Shown in pieces: positions 1-8,597 of a DNA stretch of 64,000 nucleotides. The notes under the pieces are model-generated. The model worked only from the letters and a program-made list of their open reading frames with translations. It searched no databases and was not told where the DNA came from. The DNA lies in contig OZ253445.1 of the NCBI GenBank assembly GCA_965261165.1, positions 1,240,001 to 1,304,000 of the forward strand. Direction: 5' to 3'. A program made the translations under genes and the position numbers. Origin of the DNA: SMWN01 sp965261165. GTDB lineage: Bacteria > Pseudomonadota > Gammaproteobacteria > Eutrophobiales > Eutrophobiaceae. Numbering within the stretch: position 1 is the stretch's first letter; each line of letters starts with the position of its first letter.

Positions 1-160
1 GAATATTTTCCAAACTGCACCTAGAAAATGTTAATACATCTTTTAATCAAATCTTCCTTAATAATTAACTATGAAAGTTATCGGCGTGTCACGCTGGTGA
101 TTTTCAGCCAGATTATAAATAAGGTAATGTGATAAAGGTCTCAATAACTATAAATATAGT

Positions 161-404
161 GAGACCCTTGCATAATCCACACTAAATTCTACCGAAACAG
201 GTAAAATTAAGACCATTCTATTGTGTCTGAATGCTCGATAATGGATAAGTAATAACTAAAACACGCTCATTGAGGGGTTTTATGCTATTGCTGTGACGAT
301 TAAAGGAGAATTCTCGCAAAATGAAACTGTTTCATACAAACTTTATAAATTAATGCTATTGCCTATACGTCTTATTCAGTGGTTTTGAATGATGTGAAGG
401 TCTC
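161..404 (+). repeat. IS-derived miniature element, copy 1
   Basis: The left end reads GAGACCCTTGCATAATCC and the right end reads GATGTGAAGGTCTC, so the termini are inverted repeats of roughly GAGACCTTTGCATNAT. The first 60 bases recur at 46463 onward and, inverted, at 37299 downward. The right 45 bases, starting CCTATACGT, recur at 46847-46885. There is no transposase frame inside, so this is an internally deleted derivative. A second outward-facing terminus, AAAGGTCTCA, lies just upstream at 135-144, suggesting two elements abutting. The rest of 1-623 holds only the leader of the degQ-type gene. Confidence 0.65.
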
Positions 405-632
405 ACATATTTCTTAATCATTGAAAAATGATCTGCAAACCCCATCTAGCATACTTAAAGTTAAACTTAATAATAGGAAAAATTGTAAGGGTGTCGCTTC
501 TTTTCTTGAATACTATTAACCTTAAAATTTTACAGGCCGTTGGGACAAATATGAACTTTATGCAGGGATACAATTCCTAAGCTCACGACGCACAAAATAT
601 TATTTTTGAAAATTTTAATTTAGGTGATTTTG

Positions 633-2024
633 ATGAACAAAAGAACAATAAGCTTGGCTCCGAGTATAGTATTGGGTAATTTATTAATATTTTTATTGAG
701 CCTGACCAGTTCATCTGTGCAGGCTGCATTGCCAATCAATGCAGATGGCAAACAGTTACCAAGCCTGGCACCCATGTTGACTCAGGTCACACCCGCTGTT
801 GTCAATATCGCAACAGAAGGCAAGGTTCAGGTCAGGTTAAATCCTCTCTTTTCAGATCCATTCTTTCGTCGTTTTTTTAATGTCCCAGATCAACCTGTAG
901 AACGGAAAACTCAAAGCTTAGGTTCAGGTGTGATTGTCGACGCCAAACGAGGATTGGTGCTCACTAATAACCATGTGATCGCCAATGCAGTACAGATCAC
1001 TGTGACATTGCGTGACGGTAGGCAATTAGAAGCTGAATTAGTTGGTACAGATCCAGAGACGGATATTGCTGTGATCAAAATCCCTGCAGAAGATATTGTG
1101 GATATTAAAACAACGGATTCAGATGAACTCAGAGTAGGTGATTTTGTGGTTGCTATAGGCAACCCATTTGGTCTGGGGCAAACTGTTACCTCAGGTATTG
1201 TCAGTGCGCTTAGTCGCAGTGGTTTAGGTATAGAAGGTTATGAAGATTTTATTCAAACTGATGCCTCTATTAATCCGGGGAATTCTGGCGGTGCTTTGGT
1301 CAATTTACGGGGTGAGTTAATAGGTATTAATACAGCAATCTTTTCACAAAGTGGTGGAAACATCGGTATCGGTTTTGCCATCCCGATTAATCTGGCGCTG
1401 CAGATTACGGAACAGTTACTGGGAAAAGGTAAAGTACAGCGTGGTTTTCTTGGCTTTTCTGTACAGGACTTGACGCCTGCTCTGATTGAGGCATTTGGTC
1501 TGAAGCAAAATAGGGGAGCGGTGATTACCAGTGTTGAAGATGACTCCCCTGCGGGTAAGGCCGGGCTTCAGCCTGGAGATATACTAATAAAAATAAATGG
1601 TCGTGATGTTAAAAATTCAGGTGATGTGCATAATCTTTTTGGTCTGTTGATAATTGGAGATCAGGTGGTTTTTGATATTTTGCGTGCAGGTAAAGGCAAG
1701 AAAATAACCACGATAGTTACTGCAGAAAAAGAAACAGTTGTTTCGCCAGTTGCGATCAATAAGCGTTTGGAAGGTGTGACAATTAATGAACTCGCAGAAA
1801 AACATCATTCTTACGGAAAAATCAGAGGTGTTTATGTTGTCGGAGTACGAAGGGGTAGCTCGGCATGGAGTAGTGGCTTGAGAAAAGGAGATGTGATTAC
1901 TTCAGTAAATCGTCAGGCAGTAAGAAACGTACCGGTATTTATTAAACTCGTGAATGGAAAAGACCAGCCTTTATTGTTGAGAATTCTGAGAGGAAATACA
2001 GCCGCATTTATTGTGATTAAATGA
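633..2024 (+). CDS. degQ: DegQ/DegP-family periplasmic serine endoprotease
   Basis: Periplasmic quality-control protease of the HtrA (S1C) family that degrades misfolded envelope proteins. An N-terminal signal segment (about residues 1-35) is followed by the protease domain with the triad His114 (NNHV), Asp144 (TDIAV) and Ser218 (GNSGG), then two PDZ domains (about 265-355 and 375-460). I chose ATG at 633 because TAGGTG sits six bases upstream; a GTG at 624 would add three residues. At about 463 aa the length is normal for DegQ/DegP. It converges on the cbbY-like gene with only 2 bp between stops. DegP versus DegQ cannot be told apart firmly here. Confidence 0.93.
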   Translation: MNKRTISLAPSIVLGNLLIFLLSLTSSSVQAALPINADGKQLPSLAPMLTQVTPAVVNIATEGKVQVRLNPLFSDPFFRRFFNVPDQPVERKTQSLGSGVIVDAKRGLVLTNNHVIANAVQITVTLRDGRQLEAELVGTDPETDIAVIKIPAEDIVDIKTTDSDELRVGDFVVAIGNPFGLGQTVTSGIVSALSRSGLGIEGYEDFIQTDASINPGNSGGALVNLRGELIGINTAIFSQSGGNIGIGFAIPINLALQITEQLLGKGKVQRGFLGFSVQDLTPALIEAFGLKQNRGAVITSVEDDSPAGKAGLQPGDILIKINGRDVKNSGDVHNLFGLLIIGDQVVFDILRAGKGKKITTIVTAEKETVVSPVAINKRLEGVTINELAEKHHSYGKIRGVYVVGVRRGSSAWSSGLRKGDVITSVNRQAVRNVPVFIKLVNGKDQPLLLRILRGNTAAFIVIK

Positions 2025-2026
2025 TC

Positions 2027-2845
2027 TTAATTTGCAGCCACCTTAAGCTTAGGTTGCTCAATATCGGATCGTTTTTGCGCAGAACAATCTACAGAAATAA
2101 TTTTCTCTAGGAGATCGATATCAACATAACTTGCGCCGAGCGCATCACCTGAGCTAGCGGTAAAGTAATTTTCTGGCTCGCCGAGTTGGTCAATAACCAG
2201 AGAAGCGCCGGTAAAATCTTCATCAATGGTTAAAGAGTGGGTGGTTATCACAGTTTTTATTCCGGCGGCTAATGCGGCGCGATTCCCATTGCTTGTATCT
2301 TCAAGGGCAATACAATTCTCAGGTTTCAATCCGAGATTGGCTAGGGCATATTGGTAGACTGCTGGTGAGGGTTTTTTGTCAGCAACCAAATCACAACTAA
2401 CCAAATTTTCAAAATATGATAGGGCATCTTTGCCGAGCGCATTCTTTAGAACGGTTTCAACATTAGCAGTTGAGGTACTGGTGGCAATCGCCATGCTGAC
2501 ACCTTTTTGTTTGGCTTCTTTTATTAGTCTTTCAACGCCGTTACGCAGATCAATATGACTAGCTATTAATTTATCACGATATATTTCTGATTTGCGTTGA
2601 TGAATTTTTAATGTGTAATCCCTTAAGTTTTCATTTGCAGAAACTTCGAAATCTTTTGATTGCAGAAATTTAAAAATTCGTTCTTTGCCTCCTGAAATAC
2701 ATAACAGATCTATATACTCTGAGACTGACCACCGGAAGGGGAGTTTGAATTCCTTAAAAGCTTTGTTGAACGCCCATCGGTGTGTTTCTTCTGTGGCGGC
2801 GAGGGTGCCATCCACATCGAACATTATGGCTTTTAATTTGCGCAT
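2027..2845 (-). CDS. cbbY: CbbY-type HAD-superfamily sugar phosphatase
   Basis: HAD hydrolase with motif I DVDGT (nucleophile Asp9, acid Asp11), a helical cap (about 16-90), Thr/Ser motif II near ATSTS, Lys motif III in KKPSP, and motif IV ALEDTSNG. The N-terminal pattern GTLAATEETHRWAFNKAF is characteristic of CbbY, which in autotrophs removes xylulose-1,5-bisphosphate, an inhibitor of RubisCO. A C-terminal tail of about 45 residues after the Rossmann core is unusual but present in some relatives. Family is secure. The exact substrate is inferred from similarity and from the Calvin-cycle genes prk, rpe and gph in the window. Confidence 0.85.
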   Translation of the reverse strand: MRKLKAIMFDVDGTLAATEETHRWAFNKAFKEFKLPFRWSVSEYIDLLCISGGKERIFKFLQSKDFEVSANENLRDYTLKIHQRKSEIYRDKLIASHIDLRNGVERLIKEAKQKGVSMAIATSTSTANVETVLKNALGKDALSYFENLVSCDLVADKKPSPAVYQYALANLGLKPENCIALEDTSNGNRAALAAGIKTVITTHSLTIDEDFTGASLVIDQLGEPENYFTASSGDALGASYVDIDLLEKIISVDCSAQKRSDIEQPKLKVAAN

Positions 2846-2924
2846 TACTATTGTAAAGAAAACCTTTAAATACCTTTGGCTTTTGCTTGATCAATACAAG
2901 GAAAAAATTTGATGCAACGCAATA

Positions 2925-4250
2925 CTAGGATATTTTTTCCTGATCGTCTACATTCAATGAGACGGGAGGGGTATTTTCAAGTTCCACCTGTTCGATTTTT
3001 TCGAATCGAGAACTGATCTTTCGTGCGGAGGTACTGACTTCTTCAGCATTCTTATTTGCCAAACTGATATTTTTAGCGAGAGTGTCCATGCGCTTTTGAA
3101 AGCGGCCAAAGTCTTTGGCAAGGACGCCAAGGTGTTCCTGAATAACATGTACCTGTTCACGTGTGGCCTCATCCTTCAACACTGCGCGTGCCATATTCAA
3201 TGTAGCCCAAAGCGTTGTCGGCGAGACCAGCCAGACTCTGGACTTGTTGGCCTTTTCAACAAGATGCGGATGGTGCGCGTGTATCTCTGCGAAGATTGCC
3301 TCAGCCGGGATGAACATCATTGCACCATCCGAAGTTGTGCCTGGGATAATATATTTTTCGGCAATATCCTGAATGTGTTTCTGTATATCTAACTTAAATT
3401 GTTTCTCCGCAGCTTTACGGTCAGAATTGTTGGCTTGTTTATCATTCATTCGCCGATAGGATTCCAACGGGAATTTTGAATCGATAGCAATCATGCCAGT
3501 AGGCTCAGGCATAAATAATACACAGTCCGCTCTTTTGTTATTGGGCAGAATGTGTTGCAGACTAAAATGATTTTCAGGTAAAACATTTCTAACCAGAGAA
3601 TTGAGTTGCACCTCACCAAAGGCACCACGGGATTGTTTGTCTGACAAGATTTCCTGCAGACTAACCACATTGGTGGAGAGTTCTGTGATCTTTTTCTGGG
3701 CTTCATCAATTAGGGCGAGTCGTTTAACAATGTCCGTGAATGTCGCGGTGGTTTTTTCAAAACCTTCAGTAAGACGTTTCTCAACCTGTCCGCTTATCTC
3801 TTTCAAACGTTGATCCGTTTGTTCAGTCAGGCCTTGTATGCGCTTACCTAGTTCATCACTATGCCGGGTTAATGTCTCACCAATTAATTTCTGCACATTA
3901 GTCATGCCGGTTTGCAAAGACTCAAGTGTTTGTTTGGTTGTCTCTCCCTGACGTTTTTCAAAATGACTATTGTTTTCCGCAAGTATGGTGCGCAGCTGTT
4001 CTCTTAATTCGGAGAATGAGCCCACGAGTTTCTCTCTCAAGTCACTAATAGCTTCGGTTTGATCCTGTTTAAGATCGTTTAGTCTTTGATCGAGTTGGCC
4101 AACTTTCTTTGAATGTTCTTCCAGACGAGTATCCAGACGGGTCAGTTGCTCATTATTTTCTTTCTTGAGTTCAATACGCACCGCAATCCATGCAATTAAT
4201 ATCAATGTTGCAACAAAAATGATGTTGGTAATTTCAGGCGTCAGTGTCAT
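2925..4250 (-). CDS. rmuC: DNA recombination protein RmuC
   Basis: RmuC-family protein thought to limit recombination at inverted repeats. It has one N-terminal membrane segment (about residues 8-26), a long coiled coil rich in Glu, Gln and Lys (about 30-190), then the conserved RmuC core with SRGAFGEVQLNSLV, ADCVLFMP, IDSKFPLESY and the WLVSPTTLWATLN stretch. The ATG at 4250 is preferred over a GTG at 4259. About 441 aa is normal for the family. It stands alone, with 80 bp to the divergent-facing cbbY start. Confidence 0.92.
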   Translation of the reverse strand: MTLTPEITNIIFVATLILIAWIAVRIELKKENNEQLTRLDTRLEEHSKKVGQLDQRLNDLKQDQTEAISDLREKLVGSFSELREQLRTILAENNSHFEKRQGETTKQTLESLQTGMTNVQKLIGETLTRHSDELGKRIQGLTEQTDQRLKEISGQVEKRLTEGFEKTTATFTDIVKRLALIDEAQKKITELSTNVVSLQEILSDKQSRGAFGEVQLNSLVRNVLPENHFSLQHILPNNKRADCVLFMPEPTGMIAIDSKFPLESYRRMNDKQANNSDRKAAEKQFKLDIQKHIQDIAEKYIIPGTTSDGAMMFIPAEAIFAEIHAHHPHLVEKANKSRVWLVSPTTLWATLNMARAVLKDEATREQVHVIQEHLGVLAKDFGRFQKRMDTLAKNISLANKNAEEVSTSARKISSRFEKIEQVELENTPPVSLNVDDQEKIS

Positions 4251-4420
4251 GGATTCCACGAATGTATCATATGATAACTACCTTCTGGAAGCAGCATCAA
4301 CTTGATGCATTTACGACTCATTCGTGCAGATAGGTCCTAGTTGGTTACAAATCAATGCAGGCGGACTGTAACTAAAAAGACATTATGTAGTGACCTACCC
4401 GTCCTCAATGCCATGGATTA

Positions 4421-4448
4421 TTTCTAAGCTGCCTGTGCGGCAGTGAAC
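4421..4448 (-). CRISPR. Solitary type I-F CRISPR repeat
   Basis: The 28 bases on the minus strand begin GTTCACTGCCG and end GGCAGCTTAGAAA, with the 5-bp Cas6f-type stem CTGCC/GGCAG around loop GCACA. From memory this equals the Yersinia pestis/E. coli type I-F repeat. No second repeat lies at the expected 60-base spacing on either side, and no cas gene is in the window, so it is a lone repeat rather than an array. It also encodes the last residues (FTAAQAA, stop) of the ORF at 4424-4621. Confidence 0.72.
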
Positions 4449-4621
4449 TTTCTTTCACCCATTACATTAAGTAATTGAGCAACAAGATTTCTAAATGCCC
4501 CATACTTTACTTTACCACGCATAGGGTCGTGTAATAATTCCTCCACTTCATTCACAAGACTTCCAGGAAGTGAAAGTTTTTTATGAATAGGTTTATCGAT
4601 TAATGGTTTACGTCCTCTCAT
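4424..4621 (-). CDS. Small basic protein of phage/plasmid type (65 aa)
   Basis: Hypothetical protein starting MRGRKPLIDKPIHKKLSLP. The pattern of a basic start, a KKLSLP strand and then helices resembles short ribbon-helix-helix-like proteins seen beside small phage or plasmid ORFs; this is recollection, not a search. Its ATG overlaps the TGA of the broken upstream ORF by ATGA, which supports translational coupling of an original pair. The last seven residues and the stop are written in a CRISPR-like repeat, so the natural C-terminus was probably replaced. Confidence 0.5.
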   Translation of the reverse strand: MRGRKPLIDKPIHKKLSLPGSLVNEVEELLHDPMRGKVKYGAFRNLVAQLLNVMGERKFTAAQAA

Positions 4622-4976
4622 TCTTCTAACCTCGCTTGAACTAAGGCATGAATTTCGTGCATACAGTAACTTAAAGCTTTATCTTTATCTGTATCAATAC
4701 TTGATTTATAATCTGAATACTCTAAGTCAAGCAAATACCTTGAAATTAAAGTTATTGCATCACTTTATTAATATTGTTAATCGATAATATTGTTAATCGA
4801 TAAGGATAGTCGAAATTTGGAGTAAACTTTATCTCAATCTTATCTATTGTCGGTAAAGAACAGTAGTTAAGAAAATTGTGTAAACTCTTACGATTTCTGG
4901 AGCGTATAAGTAAATGTTTTTCTTTTGTCTTATGTTTGACAATAGATATAGCAGCATTATTTAAGAATAAATACAT
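4618..4976 (-). pseudogene. Broken small ORF upstream of the 65-aa gene
   Basis: A frame opening MYLFLNNAAISIVKHK, preceded by AGGAG, runs to 4752 where it stops. A different frame (about 4764 to 4618) continues in a protein-like way with DAITLISRYLLDLEYSDYKS and ends in TGA overlapping the next ATG. The two halves together look like one roughly 110-residue small phage/plasmid-type protein. A 16-bp tandem duplication at 4770-4801 lies exactly at the break. Removing one copy alone leaves a stop, so at least one more indel is needed to restore the gene. Confidence 0.55.
4770..4801. repeat. 16-bp perfect tandem duplication
   Basis: AATATTGTTAATCGAT occurs twice head to tail (4770-4785 and 4786-4801). 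Sixteen is not a multiple of three, and the duplication lies where the surrounding ORF loses its frame. Confidence 0.95.
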
Positions 4977-5003
4977 TAGTATAGTTTCTCCTCTAGAATT
5001 AAT

Positions 5004-5038
5004 TGATCGGTTTGTTTATTACAAACTGATCAGTTTTT
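5004..5038 (+). terminator. Hairpin with T-run, terminator-like
   Basis: TGATCGGTTTGT and ACAAACTGATCA form a 12-bp stem with one G-T pair and a TTATT loop, followed by GTTTTTTC on the plus strand. No plus-strand gene upstream accounts for it. On the minus strand it lies 27 bp ahead of the broken small ORF, with no T-run in that direction. Confidence 0.45.
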
Positions 5039-5092
5039 TCTTTCCAATTTTCTACGGCTTTTTGTACCTCTGAAACTTCTCCATTTTCTTTT

Positions 5093-5120
5093 TTTCTAAG
5101 CTGCCTGTGCGGTAGCGAAC
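5093..5120 (-). CRISPR. Second, degenerate type I-F CRISPR repeat
   Basis: This matches the repeat at 4421-4448 at 26 of 28 positions. The two changes lie in the 5' half (minus strand GTTCGCTACCG), and one breaks the third base pair of the stem. It is 672 bp from the first copy. Terminal repeats of arrays are often degenerate, so the pair may be the two ends of a lost or invaded array. In one frame it again gives an FATAQAA-stop tail. Confidence 0.65.
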
Positions 5121-5393
5121 TGTAAGCCATTTTTTTCTCCGTGAGACCTCGGCATAGTTAAGCAAGGCAGTATTTTCCAAATCCCCAATCCCGAGATAGA
5201 AATCCCTAAAACGTAGTCGGCTTTTTGGGGCTATCACATTCCGATCCGTTTAATCCAATATGCCCTAATAATGGGGGGTATTTTGAACTATATTCCATAT
5301 TAGAATCTTAATAGCCTCTTCCAATATGAAATGAGTCTGGAGCGGGCTGACAGCAAATAGCGATCAGTTCATGATGGGAGGATGAAGACCATC
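5121..5393. other. Non-coding stretch, decayed accessory DNA
   Basis: No convincing gene. It contains TCCAATATG near 5250 and CATATTGGA in inverted form near 5315, and leads into the transposase remnant. A 61-codon frame overlaps it on the minus strand but shows no protein-like features beyond chance. Confidence 0.4.
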
Positions 5394-5560
5394 ATGAAAC
5401 TTGAAGACTTAACCACAATTGATCAGCTTACCGATTTCCTGGCACCCAGGCAGTGGCTTTTTCAGTGATCAGCGACAATCAGGCGGCGGACCAACTGCAA
5501 AGGGTGCGCCAGAAACTCTTTAAAACCATTATAATGGACAAGGGGCTAAAAACTGGCTGA
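5394..5560 (+). pseudogene. N-terminal remnant of an IS transposase
   Basis: ATG at 5394 opens MKLEDLTTIDQLTDFLA. After a one-base frameshift the other frame continues GTQAVAFSVISDNQAADQLQ to a TGA at 5558-5560. The consecutive phrases TIDQLTDFL and GTQAVAFSVIS are, from memory, the conserved start of an integrase-type transposase common in gammaproteobacteria. Only about 50 residues survive, and they are frameshifted, so it is inactive. Confidence 0.65.
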
Positions 5561-5693
5561 CAAAACGCTCTCTTGCCTACTCTTTAGACTCATTTATGGA
5601 TTGGAAAATGCTCATCTGGGTTCGCGACTTTAGTGGCTATCATTGGTATGATTAGTATAGAGTTGCGATCATTTATATACGGCATCTTTAATT

Positions 5694-6371
5694 ATGGCTA
5701 ATCACATCATTGCCCCTTCAATATTGTCAGCAGATATGGCTCGCCTAGGCGATGACACCGCCAAGGTTCTGGCAGCGGGCGCGGATTTTATCCATGTTGA
5801 TGTGATGGATAATCACTATGTTCCGAATCTGACATTTGGTCCAGTGGTTGTCGAAGCCTTACGAAATTATGGTATCGAAGCGCCACTGGATGTACACCTG
5901 ATGATCAAGCCTGTAGATCGAATTATCCCTGACTTTGCCAAAGCTGGTGCTAGCTATATCACCTTTCATCCTGAGGCCAGCGAACACGTGGATAGAAGCT
6001 TACGACTGATCCGTGATAATGGCTGCAAATCTGGTCTGGTATTCAACCCGGCAACGCCCTTGGATATTCTCAATCATGTCATTGATAGGGTGGATATGGT
6101 GTTGCTCATGTCAGTCAATCCTGGTTTTGGTGGTCAGTTATTTATCCCCTCTGCTTTGGATAAACTGAAACAGGCGCGTCAAATCATTGATGATAGTGAT
6201 TATGATATTTGTCTTGAAATCGATGGTGGCGTAAGAGTAGATAATATTCGCGAAATTGCTGCGGCTGGCGCTGATGCCTTCGTCGCAGGTTCAGCTATCT
6301 TTGGCAGTGATGATTATCAAACAACTATCAGTGCCATGCGTAATGAGCTAGCTCAATCAATATTAGCCTAA
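5694..6371 (+). CDS. rpe: Ribulose-phosphate 3-epimerase
   Basis: Interconverts ribulose 5-phosphate and xylulose 5-phosphate in the pentose phosphate and Calvin pathways. TIM-barrel protein, 225 aa, opening with IAPSILSADMARLG. The metal and catalytic set includes HVDVMDNHYVPN, LDVHLMI, the MSVNPGFGGQ loop and EIDGGV, followed by ADAFVAGSAIF near the phosphate-binding end. First gene of an apparent rpe-gph-trpE-trpG-trpD-trpC transcription unit, a common gammaproteobacterial order. Confidence 0.97.
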   Translation: MANHIIAPSILSADMARLGDDTAKVLAAGADFIHVDVMDNHYVPNLTFGPVVVEALRNYGIEAPLDVHLMIKPVDRIIPDFAKAGASYITFHPEASEHVDRSLRLIRDNGCKSGLVFNPATPLDILNHVIDRVDMVLLMSVNPGFGGQLFIPSALDKLKQARQIIDDSDYDICLEIDGGVRVDNIREIAAAGADAFVAGSAIFGSDDYQTTISAMRNELAQSILA

Positions 6372-6393
6372 GCCAATCTGATCTTCTCCCTGC

Positions 6394-7074
6394 ATGTCTT
6401 TAAATTACCCTGAAATGGTGTTGTTGGATTTGGATGGTACTCTGGTCGATACTGTACCTGATCTCGCTTATTGTTTGGATAATATGTTACGCGAACTTTC
6501 CTTGCCTGAAGCAGGTGAGGCAAGGGTCAGAAGGTGGGTTGGCAATGGGATAGAACGACTAGTGAAGCGTGGACTGATGAATGATCTTAATAAAGAGCCT
6601 GAACAAACATTACTTGAGAAGGCTATGCCTATCTTTATGGGCTGTTATAGAGAAAACGCATGTAAGCACAGTCAATTATATATCGGTGTTGAAGAAGGCC
6701 TAGACTACTTGAAAAAAAATAATTTTAAACTCGGTTGTGTCACCAACAAACTAAGCCAATTTACAAAGACGATTCTTGAAACTCTTGAGATTCAAGATGC
6801 ATTTGAAATTGTCATTAGCGGCGATACTTTGGCAAAGAAAAAACCTGATCCAATGCCGCTGCTGCATGCTGCTGCATATTTTGGTGTGAATCCAAGCCAG
6901 TCATTAATGGTCGGCGATTCGATTAATGATGTCGGTGCCGCACGCGCAGCCGGATTTCAGGTTTTATGTGTCAGCTATGGGTATAATTTTGGCCAAGATA
7001 TTCATCTTGCCAACCCAGACCTTGTGGTCGACTCACTGGCAGAGTTTTCTAAAGCTTTTTGGGCAGCAGCATAG
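6394..7074 (+). CDS. gph: Phosphoglycolate phosphatase
   Basis: HAD-family enzyme that dephosphorylates 2-phosphoglycolate, formed by RubisCO oxygenation or by DNA repair. Motif I is DLDGTLVDT (residues about 12-20), motif II lies near CVTNK, motif III is KKKPDPMPL and motif IV is MVGDSINDVGAARAAG. At 226 aa the length is standard. It sits 22 bp after rpe and its TAG directly abuts the trpE ATG. Confidence 0.95.
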   Translation: MSLNYPEMVLLDLDGTLVDTVPDLAYCLDNMLRELSLPEAGEARVRRWVGNGIERLVKRGLMNDLNKEPEQTLLEKAMPIFMGCYRENACKHSQLYIGVEEGLDYLKKNNFKLGCVTNKLSQFTKTILETLEIQDAFEIVISGDTLAKKKPDPMPLLHAAAYFGVNPSQSLMVGDSINDVGAARAAGFQVLCVSYGYNFGQDIHLANPDLVVDSLAEFSKAFWAAA

Positions 7075-8547
7075 ATGACACCGGAAAAATTCAAACAACT
7101 TGCCGCAGGCAATTACAATCGAATTCCTTTAATGCGAGAAGTACTCGCAGATATGGACACACCTTTGAGTGCCTACAAAAAATTGGCAGACAAGCCTTAT
7201 TCATATTTATTCGAATCAGTACACGGCGGTGAGAAATGGGGACGTTATTCTATTATCGGCCTAGGCTCCAGCACCATTCTCCGCGTCTCTGGTTATGAGC
7301 TGTCGATTGAAGAAGACGGAAAAATTATCAAAGAAGAAATTGTCGAAGACCCATTACAAGCAGTGGAATCCTATCATCAGCAATTTCGAGTTCCTGAGAT
7401 TGCTGGCATGCTAAGATTTTCTGGTGGTATGGTCGGTTATTTTGGTTATGACTGTGTACGCTATATTGAAACACGTCTGAATACTCCAGAGAAAGATGAT
7501 CCGCTCAAGTGTCCAGATATATTGTTAATGGTTTCAGAACAATTAGTTGTGTTCGATAACCTTAATGGTAAATTACACATTATTGTTCATGCAAACCCAG
7601 AACAAGATGATGCCTATGAAAATGCACAAAAACAACTTGATGCTCTCGCTAAAAGACTAAGCGTTGCTCTGGTCGATGCTCCAAATAAAAATATGCGACA
7701 TGTCGATGAAAAAGATTTCGTCTCTGGATTTACTCAGGAAGGATTTCAACAGGGTGTAGAACGAATTAAGAATTATATTGTCGAAGGTGATGCCATGCAG
7801 GTAGTCCTCTCACGACGTCTGTCTATCCCGTTTAACGCACCACCTCTTGACCTTTATCGTGCTCTCCGTTGTTCGAATCCTTCGCCCTATATGTTTTATC
7901 TGAATTTAAAAGATTTTTATATTGTCGGCTCTTCTCCAGAAATTCTGGTGCGCTTGGAAGATAATGAAGTGACCGTTCGACCGATTGCGGGCACCCGTCC
8001 ACGCGGTGCTGATGTAGAAGAAGATCAGGCATTGGAAGAAGAATTGCTGACTGATCCAAAAGAACTGGCAGAACATCTCATGTTGATCGATCTGGGTCGT
8101 AACGACACTGGGCGTGTTGCTGAGATAGGTAGCGTTAAGGTCACGGATAAAATGATTGTTGAACATTATTCGCATGTTATGCACATCGTTTCCAATGTGG
8201 TTGGTACACCCAGGAGTGAGCAAACTGCCATTGATGTTTTCAGGGCAACCTTCCCTGCTGGTACCGTTTCAGGAGCACCTAAAATCAGAGCTATGGAAAT
8301 CATTAACGAACTGGAACCAGTGAAACGTGGCGTTTACGCTGGTGCCGTTGGCTACCTGTCATGGAATGGCAATATGGACACAGCCATTGCCATCCGCACA
8401 GCAGTGATTAAAGATGATACATTGTACGTTCAGGCAGGCGCAGGCATCGTTGCAGATTCTGTCCCAAAGAATGAATGGAATGAAACCATGAATAAAGGTC
8501 GTGCTATTTTCAGAGCTGTAGCCATGGCCGAAAATGGCTTGAGTTGA
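7075..8547 (+). CDS. trpE: Anthranilate synthase component I
   Basis: Converts chorismate to anthranilate with the TrpG glutaminase; first step of tryptophan synthesis. The 490-aa chorismate-binding protein has the N-terminal regulatory region (YLFESVHGGEKWGRYS, equivalent to the Trp-sensing LLES region). The C-terminal catalytic core contains GDAMQVVLSRR, SPSPYMFYL-type binding residues, PIAGTRPRG, ELLTDPKELAEHLMLIDLGRND and GTVSGAPKIRAMEII. The start codon follows gph without a gap, implying translational coupling. Confidence 0.97.
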   Translation: MTPEKFKQLAAGNYNRIPLMREVLADMDTPLSAYKKLADKPYSYLFESVHGGEKWGRYSIIGLGSSTILRVSGYELSIEEDGKIIKEEIVEDPLQAVESYHQQFRVPEIAGMLRFSGGMVGYFGYDCVRYIETRLNTPEKDDPLKCPDILLMVSEQLVVFDNLNGKLHIIVHANPEQDDAYENAQKQLDALAKRLSVALVDAPNKNMRHVDEKDFVSGFTQEGFQQGVERIKNYIVEGDAMQVVLSRRLSIPFNAPPLDLYRALRCSNPSPYMFYLNLKDFYIVGSSPEILVRLEDNEVTVRPIAGTRPRGADVEEDQALEEELLTDPKELAEHLMLIDLGRNDTGRVAEIGSVKVTDKMIVEHYSHVMHIVSNVVGTPRSEQTAIDVFRATFPAGTVSGAPKIRAMEIINELEPVKRGVYAGAVGYLSWNGNMDTAIAIRTAVIKDDTLYVQAGAGIVADSVPKNEWNETMNKGRAIFRAVAMAENGLS

Positions 8548-8597
8548 ACACAAGTAGATTACATATAAATAAATAAAGATAGATAGATGTATAAATT

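Noticed and set aside
4421..4508. Possible CRISPR array with a second repeat at TTTCTAAATGCCC (4488)
   Set aside because: Spacing is 67 rather than 60 bases and only the first few positions match, so it is not a repeat unit.
5052..5237. 61-codon minus-strand frame covering the second CRISPR-like repeat
   Set aside because: No family features, GTG start without a ribosome site, and its C-terminal part is simply the repeat read in another frame; a chance frame is more likely.
7860..7885. tRNA-like T-arm string TTCGAATCC
   Set aside because: It lies inside trpE coding sequence and no cloverleaf can be built around it. No tRNA or rRNA gene was found in the window.
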